This document shows, piece after piece, positions 17,030-24,729 of a stretch of DNA of 64,000 nt (its first letter is position 1; the number at the start of each line of letters is the position of its first letter). Position numbers and translations under genes: made by a program. A model generated the notes under the pieces. It had not been told where the DNA came from. It made no database searches and worked only from the letters and a program-made list of their open reading frames with translations. This stretch comes from Spirochaetales bacterium (lineage in GTDB: Bacteria > Spirochaetota > Spirochaetia > ARS1246): positions 1 to 64,000 of the forward strand of contig NZCE01000039.1 of NCBI GenBank assembly GCA_002688185.1. The letters run 5' to 3'.

Positions 17030-18184
17030 TCAGCTTTTAGCCGCGCGTTTGATCTTTTTTAGCAGCCGCTGCTTCCTATGCACGAGAAGATCCCAGCTCC
17101 TGTCCTTGGTTGGATCGGTCCCGTCCGAACGGGACTTATCAATCAGCTCCTCAACAATGACAAGTGAGCGCGATAAATCTTTTACCCTATGTTCGTAGAG
17201 CATGGCGAGCTCAACGGATGCCCGGTAATCATTCAAGCGCTCCCGCATATCTCTCCACAGCGCCTCGGCGGCGCACCATCTGCCTTCCCTTTTTAACTGA
17301 CGGCCGAGCAGATATCCGGCCTGCCTAGATCCTTCACCCAACGCCCTTCTCAACAGCACCTCCCAATGCTCGTAGCCGGCTTCAAGGAGCCATCTTCCCA
17401 ATCGATACGGATCGGCGTGAGCATGAAGAGGATCACGAAGAACCTTCTGCATGTGCACTAAAACTCGCTTCAGCGAGGCAATGTCTTGAAGGTGGTGATC
17501 GAACACCGACTTAAGGGGAGCCGGATCACCGGTATCCAGAAAACGAAAATAGATTTCGGGAACCTCCGAGCTCGGAATATCATCCACCCGAGGTGTGTCG
17601 AGGATAAACTCCTCAATCGATCCCAACCTACACGATTCGAGCAGACTCCCAAAGAGTCGTCTGGCCGGGTGAAGCAAATCAAGCTGAGAAGGAAACGTAT
17701 AGCGCATACCGTTCATAATAAAACGGGTTCGTAGAATCTGTGAGTCAAACGATTTACCGTTATAGGAGACATACACCGAGTCTTTTCTGAGCCTAACGAG
17801 CAAGTGCTCGAGAAACTCTCTTTCACCCGGATAGTCGCTGAGGAACAGCTGCTCAATCTTAAGTTTCTTGCCCTCAGCCCGCCCTATTCCCACGAGAAAT
17901 GCTATGGTTCCAGCTCCCCCTGAAAGGCCCGTCGTTTCGACGTCGTAGTAGAGAAAGTCTTCCGCCTTAGCGCCGTGGGCCAATAGCGGAGAGCTGTCAA
18001 ACACCGGAGCAGCTGCCGAAGGTAGGAGTGATTCATGCAACCACACGTAGTCACCAACCCGTTTCCATCCAGGCAACAGCTCATCAAGGATCAATGATTT
18101 GCCGGGTCGGCGACCATCCGGTTGAGCGGAAGGGATCGCCCCCTGTTCTTTCATTCTTCTCAAACGACCAGTCAACCCGGTCAA
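17030..18184 (-). CDS. mrfB: MrfB/YprB-family DEDD exonuclease
   Basis: This is a 384-residue protein with an RNase H-like DEDD exonuclease domain at ~75-240: YYDVETTGLSGGAGTIAF (first D and E), SYNGKSFDSQIL (second D) and HHLQDIASL (last D). Helical repeats follow. B. subtilis MrfB (YprB) works with the helicase MrfA in repair of mitomycin C damage. The start overlaps the end of the adjacent helicase gene by 4 bases, the same pairing as in Bacillus, so the assignment is strong. Confidence 0.88.
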   Translation of the reverse strand: MTGLTGRLRRMKEQGAIPSAQPDGRRPGKSLILDELLPGWKRVGDYVWLHESLLPSAAAPVFDSSPLLAHGAKAEDFLYYDVETTGLSGGAGTIAFLVGIGRAEGKKLKIEQLFLSDYPGEREFLEHLLVRLRKDSVYVSYNGKSFDSQILRTRFIMNGMRYTFPSQLDLLHPARRLFGSLLESCRLGSIEEFILDTPRVDDIPSSEVPEIYFRFLDTGDPAPLKSVFDHHLQDIASLKRVLVHMQKVLRDPLHAHADPYRLGRWLLEAGYEHWEVLLRRALGEGSRQAGYLLGRQLKREGRWCAAEALWRDMRERLNDYRASVELAMLYEHRVKDLSRSLVIVEELIDKSRSDGTDPTKDRSWDLLVHRKQRLLKKIKRAAKS

Positions 18185-20484
18185 ACGGTTACCTCTACTC
18201 CGTATCGCTTTAGAAAATCAAGGATGGCAGTTTTACGGCTGTCAGACCCTCTGTTGTCTTCCGGGTCGGGCCCAATGCACGAAGGGCAGCCGGAACTACA
18301 CGAGCATGCGGACACAAGCTCATAGCAGGCGGGAAATATCTTTTCCAAATTGTTAAGGAGTCCTTCTGAAAGCCCCGTTCCGCCGGGATACATGTCGTAA
18401 ATATAGATCGATGGGTGATGGGTATAAACGTCCTTAAGGCGTTCTGCGATACCAATATCGCTTGATTCGCAGAGCAGAAAAACCGGAGCCACGTTCTTTA
18501 CCAGTGTACCGAGCCGGCCCAGGATCTCCTCCTTGAGCTCAGGCTTTACTCCAAGGAAAGCCTGACCGGCTCGCGTATTTTCACCAAACACAAGAATCGC
18601 ACTCCTCGTATGCATTTCTTCCTCAGGAAGGGAAATATCTCCGTAGCCTACGTTTTCGTGAGTCTGATATCGGATTTTCTTGAATTTGGCTATCTCCTGG
18701 CGCACCAAAACATCGCTCAGAAGCACACTCATCCCAACGCGGTCTTCTTCACTATCTACGTGCAGCACTTTGATATCGGTTTTTACTATGGAGTCCGTAA
18801 AATAGTTAAGACCGGCTTCTTCCACGTAACACTTGTGATTCTCTAAGTCCAAACGAGTCACCATAAATTGGTCTCCTCTGTGAATATAGACCGCTCCGTC
18901 AAAAAGGAATTGCATGGCGGAAACGCGATCCATCTCACCGATGACGTCGTTCTTACCCTTGGTTTGATTTATAATCACTACGTTTTCTGAAGTTGCGCTT
19001 CTCAGTGATATTTGCTCGGATGGATAGGATCTGTCTGACCAATACCACCGTTCCGCAGACCGACGTACAACCCCGTGCTCTTCGAGATGGTCGAGCAGCT
19101 CCTCGGTCTCCTCACCAAAAGCTTCTCCCCTTTCAAACGGTGCCTCAAACACGGCACATTTGAGATGGTCGAGCAAAATAAAAAGGTTATTCGGATCAAC
19201 CCAACCCGATTCGGGCGAAGTCCCAAAAAAATACTCGGGATGGCGGATGAGAAACTGGTCCAGTGGAGAGGCCGAAGCAATAAAAACCGCCACCGACAAT
19301 GCGTTCCTTCTCCCTGACCTGCCCGCCTGCTGCCAGGTTGATGCAATGGAGCCGGGGAAACCCGCAAGGATGGCGGCGTCAAGTCCCCCGATGTCGATGC
19401 CGAGCTCAAGGGCATTTGTAGACACAACCCCATGGATAGTGCCCTCGCGCAATCCGCGCTCGATCTCCCGACGCTCGGATGGTAAGTAGCCGCCCCGATA
19501 CGCCTCGACGCGTATCCTGCTATTTTCCGTGTAGATATTGGCCAGGCTTTTGTTTATATAGGTGGCTATGAGCTCAGTTCTCACCCTCGATCGGGCAAAC
19601 ACAATGGTTTTGATCCCCCCTTCGAGGAGCTTTACAGCCAACCTTCGCGACTCGTTGACTACGCCTCGCCTAATTCCCTGGACCGCATCGACCAAAGGAG
19701 GGTTGTAGAAAATCATGTGCTTTTCGCCCCGCGGTGCGCCGTTTTGGTCTATAAGCACGGGCGATCGTTCTAAGATACGACTCGATAGCTCGAGAGGATT
19801 TCCAATCGTCGCGGAGCTGCAGAAAAACTGGGGTTTGGAGCCGTAAAACTCAGCGATTCTTTTGAGGCGTCTGACAAGATTTGTCATGTGAGAGCCGAAC
19901 ACGCCACGGTAAATATGGATTTCATCTATAATCACGAAGCGCAGAGAGCTAAGAAATTTGATCCATTTAGGATGGTTTGGGAGTATTCCCGTGTGCAGCA
20001 TATCCGGGTTGGTAATAACAATGCGGCCGGTGTCTCTGGCCGAAACTCTCACGGATGAAGGTGTATCTCCGTCATAGGTGAATATTTTTACCGGTACTTC
20101 GCCACCGAGCACCACTTCATTCAACTCCGACTGCTGATCCTGTGAAAGAGCTTTAGTCGGGAACAGATAAAGAGCGCGACCATCGGCAGATTGCAGCAGA
20201 TTTTGCAGGACCGGGAGGTTATAGCAGAGAGTCTTGCCGGACGCTGTCGGCGTAACAACTACGACGTCATTCCCTTTCTGCACTTCATGATATGCGGTGA
20301 ACTGATGAGAATAAAGGCGAGTAACCCCCCGCTTTTCAAGTATTTCCCGAATCCGTAGATCCAAGTTTTCCGGAAAATCCCGAAAATCCCCGCCGGTAGC
20401 GGACACGCGTTCCCAATGCGTCACCGACGACATAAATCCTGAGTCCAGCTCCAACTTTGCAATGGTTTCATCGAGCTTTGACAC
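18181..20484 (-). CDS. mrfA: MrfA/YprA-family DEAD/DEAH-box DNA helicase
   Basis: A 767-residue superfamily 2 helicase. Visible are a Walker A (TPTASGKTLCYN), a DEIH Walker B, HFLS-type SSATIGNP, and motif VI QAGRSGRR. The C-terminal DUF1998-type domain has a cysteine cluster (CYELVSACSCSSGCPSC) that binds zinc in the family. In B. subtilis MrfA unwinds DNA and aids repair of mitomycin lesions together with MrfB. The start used is GTG, with no clear ribosome site; translation continues directly into mrfB. Confidence 0.9.
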   Translation of the reverse strand: MSKLDETIAKLELDSGFMSSVTHWERVSATGGDFRDFPENLDLRIREILEKRGVTRLYSHQFTAYHEVQKGNDVVVVTPTASGKTLCYNLPVLQNLLQSADGRALYLFPTKALSQDQQSELNEVVLGGEVPVKIFTYDGDTPSSVRVSARDTGRIVITNPDMLHTGILPNHPKWIKFLSSLRFVIIDEIHIYRGVFGSHMTNLVRRLKRIAEFYGSKPQFFCSSATIGNPLELSSRILERSPVLIDQNGAPRGEKHMIFYNPPLVDAVQGIRRGVVNESRRLAVKLLEGGIKTIVFARSRVRTELIATYINKSLANIYTENSRIRVEAYRGGYLPSERREIERGLREGTIHGVVSTNALELGIDIGGLDAAILAGFPGSIASTWQQAGRSGRRNALSVAVFIASASPLDQFLIRHPEYFFGTSPESGWVDPNNLFILLDHLKCAVFEAPFERGEAFGEETEELLDHLEEHGVVRRSAERWYWSDRSYPSEQISLRSATSENVVIINQTKGKNDVIGEMDRVSAMQFLFDGAVYIHRGDQFMVTRLDLENHKCYVEEAGLNYFTDSIVKTDIKVLHVDSEEDRVGMSVLLSDVLVRQEIAKFKKIRYQTHENVGYGDISLPEEEMHTRSAILVFGENTRAGQAFLGVKPELKEEILGRLGTLVKNVAPVFLLCESSDIGIAERLKDVYTHHPSIYIYDMYPGGTGLSEGLLNNLEKIFPACYELVSACSCSSGCPSCIGPDPEDNRGSDSRKTAILDFLKRYGVEVTV

Positions 20485-20581
20485 GTAATAATGGTATCAC
20501 AATTGACCCTCAGGTGGTAGAATGCCGCCCATAGTGGAGAAGGTTCAGTAATCGAGACTGGGACTCTGATATAGAATGGCT

Positions 20582-20995
20582 TTAGAGAAACAAGACTCCC
20601 GGCAACAGAAAGTGAAGAGCAGCCACAACGACGCCGACGGTTCCAATGATCGATTTATTTTTTATGAGGACCTTATTGGCAACATCGATTGCCCCTGATT
20701 CAACGGTTGTTTTTTCTTTATACCGCTCTATCAGCATAGTGGCACCAATCAGAAGCCCGGAAAGAGATGGAAGCAGATCCCCAACCACGGGAACATCTCC
20801 CTTTGTGACGCTGAGAAGCTTGAGAAATCCCGCAAGGAATGCAACTATACCAACCGTGACGCGGATGCCAGGGTTTCCTTCAAAAAACTGCTTAATCCTT
20901 GAAAATCCCGATATTTTTTCATCATAATGATCGGCCGCAAGTGAGAGGCCACCGAGGATATTTGCAAGAATAGATAAAAAATAGAATTGTATCAT
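20582..20995 (-). CDS. Small conserved multi-pass membrane protein, function unknown
   Basis: From the ATG at 20995 this is 137 residues with about four hydrophobic segments: QFYFLSILANILGGLSLA, VTVGIVAFLAGFLKLL, the LLPSLSGLLIGATMLI stretch and SIIGTVGVVVAALHFLLPGVLFL. I do not recognise a functional motif. It sits on the same strand 97 bases upstream of mrfA and may be cotranscribed with it. Confidence 0.65.
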   Translation of the reverse strand: MIQFYFLSILANILGGLSLAADHYDEKISGFSRIKQFFEGNPGIRVTVGIVAFLAGFLKLLSVTKGDVPVVGDLLPSLSGLLIGATMLIERYKEKTTVESGAIDVANKVLIKNKSIIGTVGVVVAALHFLLPGVLFL

Positions 20996-21077
20996 TGCTA
21001 CTCTGAAATCCTCCCCGTACAACACTACAGAAAAGACCAACCCAGGTCAAGAAGATTATACTGTCCGCGCCTGGGCG

Positions 21078-21187
21078 GAGTTCACGCAAAGACCGCAAAG
21101 GATCAACAAATGTTTTTTTGCATAGCAGATTTTTCAGCAATCAACTCTGCGTTCTTATAAAACTCTTTGCGTGCTTTGCGCGAACTC
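21078..21187. repeat. Inverted pair of a 23-bp intergenic repeat
   Basis: A 23-bp unit starting GAGTTC with two CGCAAAG blocks is at 21078-21100 and again in inverse orientation at 21165-21187 (two or three mismatches). A partial inverse copy (AACTCTGCGTTCTT) lies at about 21143-21156. Related copies occur upstream of secA at 24529-24590. The pair could form a long hairpin or be the ends of a degenerate mobile element. Confidence 0.6.
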
Positions 21188-21194
21188 TTTACTG

Positions 21195-21707
21195 CTATTC
21201 ACCCTTTATCCGAGCGTGAAGCGTCCCGGAATACTCCCCGCTATATACATCAATCCGCACCCGCCGATTGTTGGTGCCCGCCGGCAACGACCCACGGAAT
21301 ATCGCCTCCACACCGGAGGTATCAGGCAAAAATCCGTCGAGCTCAACCCTCTCGGTGCCCTCAGGAAAGCCCAGCACAATTCTAACATGCCGCGAATCGG
21401 TGGTTTCATCTTGCTCATTTTTTGTTTTCACGCTCACGAGAATGAGATTTCCATATTCGGTCGCCTGTGCAGATATGGCAAATCCTGGCAAAATCGTAGT
21501 ATCACCTTTTGCCCTCATAAGCACTAGAAACACCACCACTAAAATGGCAAGAAACACCAAATCTAAAGTCGTAATCAACAGCGATCTATTTCCGCGGAAT
21601 ATGCCTCGTTTTTCTCGGCCGCGGACACGCTCCGGCAAGGACGAGGTCCGATCCTCCCGCTTGTAGTGATAGATGGGCTTTCCAGGCTCTCGACTTTCTT
21701 CTTTCAT
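21195..21707 (-). CDS. Single-pass membrane protein, function unknown
   Basis: This is a 170-residue protein with a basic, polar N-terminal ~45 residues, one membrane segment (LDLVFLAILVVVFLVLM) and a C-terminal ~100-residue beta-rich domain that should lie outside the cytoplasm. The C-terminal domain (VRIVLGFPEG, then LPDTSGVEAIFRGSLPAG) looks like a small Ig-like or FxLYD-type fold, but this is a guess. I chose the second possible start (21707). It is 22 bases upstream-adjacent... that is, the preceding gene nnr ends 10 bases before its coding block begins on the map, so nnr lies downstream in the map but upstream in transcription. Confidence 0.6.
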   Translation of the reverse strand: MKEESREPGKPIYHYKREDRTSSLPERVRGREKRGIFRGNRSLLITTLDLVFLAILVVVFLVLMRAKGDTTILPGFAISAQATEYGNLILVSVKTKNEQDETTDSRHVRIVLGFPEGTERVELDGFLPDTSGVEAIFRGSLPAGTNNRRVRIDVYSGEYSGTLHARIKGE

Positions 21708-21729
21708 GTCGTAAAACAATCCTTACATA

Positions 21730-23223
21730 CTAATACTTGCCGAATGCGCGAGAAATGTACGGCAGCAAATCTTGGGAGATAAACCAGCCGCATTCTTTGC
21801 GAGCGGTCTTCCCAATGCTGTCATGGATCAGCACACCCAGACGTGCTGCTTCTGTGGGCGGAACCCCGCCGGCTATAATTCCCCCAATAATGCCGGATAG
21901 AATGTCCCCCGATCCGCCGGTGCCCATGGCAGGATTCATGCCGTCGATAATCGAATATCTCCCGTCCGGATCCGAAATTGTGGTCACGTGAGACTTGAGC
22001 ACAATAAACGCGTTATATCGTTTGCTAGCGGTGACCGCAGCATCAACAGGATCGTCCAAAACTTCTGCACTACTTATGCCCGCCAACCGAGACATCTCAC
22101 CCGGATGGGGCGTCAGAATTACATTCGAATCAAGATCCGGTACATCATCCATTCTGCTCAGCAGCGTGATTGCATCTGCATCAACCACCCCTGGCACCGC
22201 GGAATCCAAGAGCCTGCGAAGCCACGGTGCACGGTGCTCAAAACCCCAGCCCGGGCCTACAACATATGCTGAGTAATCATCAATGTTGAAATCCCGGGCA
22301 TCGCCGGTCGCATCCCATGGATAGGGCATCACTGATACGAGCTGTGATGCAACGATTCCGAAAGCTTCGGAGTCGACAAAAAGAAACACCAAACCGCACC
22401 TCGATCGCGCGGCTGCGGACGCCGATAGAATAGCGGCTCCCGTCGTACCGGTAGTACCCGCAAAAACAGCTAACTTTCCCCGCGAGTTTTTATACGCATC
22501 ATCAGGCATTGAGGGCAGCAAGCGGCCGATATCACCATGGGACAGAAGTTCACCCGAAATCATCGGATCCTCGACCAGCGGCCGGGGAAATCCGATGGGT
22601 ATCTGAGCGATTATTCCGCAACGCTGCCTCGCAGCGGGAAGATACAACCCCTTTTTGGGCAAGCCCAGACAGAGCGTGGCATCTGCCTTTACCGAAAGAA
22701 ACGCTTTGCGGAACTCATCTCCGATGCCGCTCGGCACATCCAGACCAACAGTAAACCCATCCGCTTCATTTATAGCGGCGATGATGTCGTTCGTTTCTCC
22801 ACGAGCCGCACCGCGTATGCCGGTTCCATAGATGCCGTCCACGATAACGTTTGCCGAACGAATCGCATCGAGTGCCATCTCCCGCCGGCCAGACCAGCTA
22901 ATCACCGGCACTCCCAATTTCCTGACCATGGTGAATTGAAGCTCGCAATCTTTGCCCAAACTTGATGACGTCATCAGCACCCGAACTGAGAGACCGTCAT
23001 TGAACGCGTGCCTCGCCATCACCAGCGCGTCCCCACCGTTATTGCCTTTCCCGGCGACAAAAAGCAATTGCGAATCGGGGGAGATGAAACTCGGAACGAT
23101 CTCTCGGCACATAGAGTACGCTTTTGCGCCGGCGTTTTCCATGAGCACAATTCCCGGAACGCCATACTCTTCCTGGGCACGTCTGTCGATTTCGGTCATA
23201 GAGACGGAGTCGACAAGCTTCAT
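21730..23223 (-). CDS. nnr: Bifunctional NAD(P)H-hydrate epimerase / ADP-dependent dehydratase
   Basis: This repair enzyme restores damaged NAD(P)H hydrates. The N-terminal ~210 residues are the epimerase (YjeF_N) with VAGKGNNGGDALVMARH and VDGIYGTGIRG. The C-terminal ~280 are the kinase-like dehydratase (YjeF_C) with VVGPGWG, LTPHPGEMSRL and the ADP site NPAMGTGGSGDILSG. The length of 497 residues is normal for the fused form. The ATG at 23223 overlaps the stop of the upstream lipoprotein gene (ATGA), which fixes the start over an earlier in-frame codon. Confidence 0.96.
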   Translation of the reverse strand: MKLVDSVSMTEIDRRAQEEYGVPGIVLMENAGAKAYSMCREIVPSFISPDSQLLFVAGKGNNGGDALVMARHAFNDGLSVRVLMTSSSLGKDCELQFTMVRKLGVPVISWSGRREMALDAIRSANVIVDGIYGTGIRGAARGETNDIIAAINEADGFTVGLDVPSGIGDEFRKAFLSVKADATLCLGLPKKGLYLPAARQRCGIIAQIPIGFPRPLVEDPMISGELLSHGDIGRLLPSMPDDAYKNSRGKLAVFAGTTGTTGAAILSASAAARSRCGLVFLFVDSEAFGIVASQLVSVMPYPWDATGDARDFNIDDYSAYVVGPGWGFEHRAPWLRRLLDSAVPGVVDADAITLLSRMDDVPDLDSNVILTPHPGEMSRLAGISSAEVLDDPVDAAVTASKRYNAFIVLKSHVTTISDPDGRYSIIDGMNPAMGTGGSGDILSGIIGGIIAGGVPPTEAARLGVLIHDSIGKTARKECGWFISQDLLPYISRAFGKY

Positions 23224-24443
23224 TCGGACTTTCTCAAGAATTCGTCGGTCCTCCACATGATCACCTTTGCCTCTATTTTGCCGCCGATAAAAGCGGCCAA
23301 TATGCCGTCTTCGGTCACATGGAATGTCCGATATGCCGTCTCTCGATCATTGAGCCTGACATACCCTCGATACCGAACCATTCCCGCCATATCGATAATG
23401 ACAAGCAAATACATGTCCTCGTTGCTGGGGCTCAACAAAAAGAAGTGGCCGTCAGCCGATGCACCGACGACGTACTGGATGACTTCATTCTCTTCTCTAT
23501 TAAAAAGCTGAACCGATCCGGTGGCGCGTAGCGCCGGGGGAAGGTCCACGTATCCGACAAACTCCCCGGTTTTGGTGTCAATCCAATGGATCGTGGATTT
23601 TGAGAAACCGTAGCTGCTCTCTTGACCCGAGTTTTCATCGGACTGGTCGGCATAATAGTCAACCTTGATAAAAATAAGCCTTTCATCCGTGCTGGGGATA
23701 ACTGAGTCAATAGAAGCGATAGCATGGTCAGGAGCAGGGATACTTTCCTCGGAGAATTGGAGGGTGTATAGATGATTGCCCTTGGGGCCGTAGGAATACA
23801 AAAGCCAGCTTTTTAGTGTTTGAGTGACAACAATTACCTCATCGTCCACATTAACTGCGATGCGATTGATATAGGGGAATGGTGTGCCACCGATTCCTTC
23901 CTGGCCGATGTAGTCGATTGCTTCCCCGTCGGCGTTGAACCTCAATACGATATACTTCAGGATCGATCCGAGCTCCTCATCCTTCTCCTGTCGATCCGGT
24001 GCGACCACATCCTCTACGAGCAACAGCCCGCTGTTTGTAACTGCGAGGCTGCCGACCTGCCGAAACGGATATGCAAACGCCTTTCTGTTCGTAACACGTG
24101 AATCCTGTCTATCTGTATTCAGCAGAATCGGCGCAGGATTTTCCATTTTGTTATAAAACAGCGTGAGAAGATCTCCGTAAGAGGAAAACTCCATGATCTT
24201 ATGGGCGGAGCCATTGCCGATATAAAAAAAACCGTTTCTCATGACCATTTCTATTTTTTGTCGAAACGATTCACCAGGCAGCTGAATAAGGTCTATTTGG
24301 TCCTCCATCTTGCCTATGGTCAGACTAAATTGATGTCGGGATTCAAGAATTGCCGCATCCGTACTATGCTCACAGGATAGGAAAAAAAATAAGAGGACCC
24401 ATATGGACAGGAAAGCGTAGGCAGCACATCTTATGGCAGTCAT
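23220..24443 (-). CDS. Propeller-like lipoprotein, spirochaete type
   Basis: The N-terminus is a lipoprotein signal: a hydrophobic core and a lipobox (LFFFLSC, C24), so the mature protein should be a membrane-anchored lipoprotein of about 384 residues. The rest is a series of beta blades (GNGSAHKIMEFSSYGDLL, VLRFNADGEAIDYIGQEG, WLLYSYGPKGNHLYTL, IHWIDTKTGEFVGYVDL), as in NHL or six-bladed propellers. Spirochaete genomes carry lipoproteins of this general type with unknown role. It overlaps nnr by 4 bases. Confidence 0.75.
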   Translation of the reverse strand: MTAIRCAAYAFLSIWVLLFFFLSCEHSTDAAILESRHQFSLTIGKMEDQIDLIQLPGESFRQKIEMVMRNGFFYIGNGSAHKIMEFSSYGDLLTLFYNKMENPAPILLNTDRQDSRVTNRKAFAYPFRQVGSLAVTNSGLLLVEDVVAPDRQEKDEELGSILKYIVLRFNADGEAIDYIGQEGIGGTPFPYINRIAVNVDDEVIVVTQTLKSWLLYSYGPKGNHLYTLQFSEESIPAPDHAIASIDSVIPSTDERLIFIKVDYYADQSDENSGQESSYGFSKSTIHWIDTKTGEFVGYVDLPPALRATGSVQLFNREENEVIQYVVGASADGHFFLLSPSNEDMYLLVIIDMAGMVRYRGYVRLNDRETAYRTFHVTEDGILAAFIGGKIEAKVIMWRTDEFLRKSE

Positions 24444-24528
24444 TCAAATTGAATACTACTTCGACTATTCTTTTTTTGTCAACGAAACCGGGGAGCGCAT
24501 TCAAAGTGTAGGTAAGTTGCCCGATTAA

Positions 24529-24590
24529 GAACTCGCGCAAAGAACGCAGAGCGCTCGGTGGTCCTCCCTCGGCGAGCTCTGCGCGAACTC
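24529..24590. repeat. Second inverted copy of the CGCAAAG-type intergenic repeat
   Basis: The unit GAACTCGCGCAAAG followed by AACGCAGAG lies at 24529-24551. An inverse, shorter copy (CTCTGCGCGAACTC) is at 24577-24590. These match the repeats at 21078-21187 and lie in the gap between the lipoprotein gene and secA. Confidence 0.55.
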
Positions 24591-24606
24591 CGCACGTCAC
24601 GCGACG

Positions 24607-24677
24607 GCTTCGCGCGACGGCGTCCGCACTCCGTACGGGACTGCTTCGCGCGACGGCGTCCGCACTGCGTCCGCACT
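24607..24677. repeat. 24-bp direct repeat upstream of secA
   Basis: A 24-bp unit starting GCTTCGCGCGACGG occurs exactly twice, at 24607-24630 and 24643-24666 (period 36). A third partial copy, GCGTCCGCACT, is at 24667-24677. The block is GC-rich and lies 52 bases before the secA start. The 24444-24729 gap contains only these repeats; I see no confident promoter. Confidence 0.7.
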
Positions 24678-24729
24678 TGACCATAAGGGTGGGGAGTTTG
24701 CATACTAGGCGGTAATTGGAAGGTATACA

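Noticed and set aside
22537..22965. Plus-strand frame of 142 codons inside nnr
   Set aside because: It lies fully antisense to strong nnr motifs and has no recognisable sequence.
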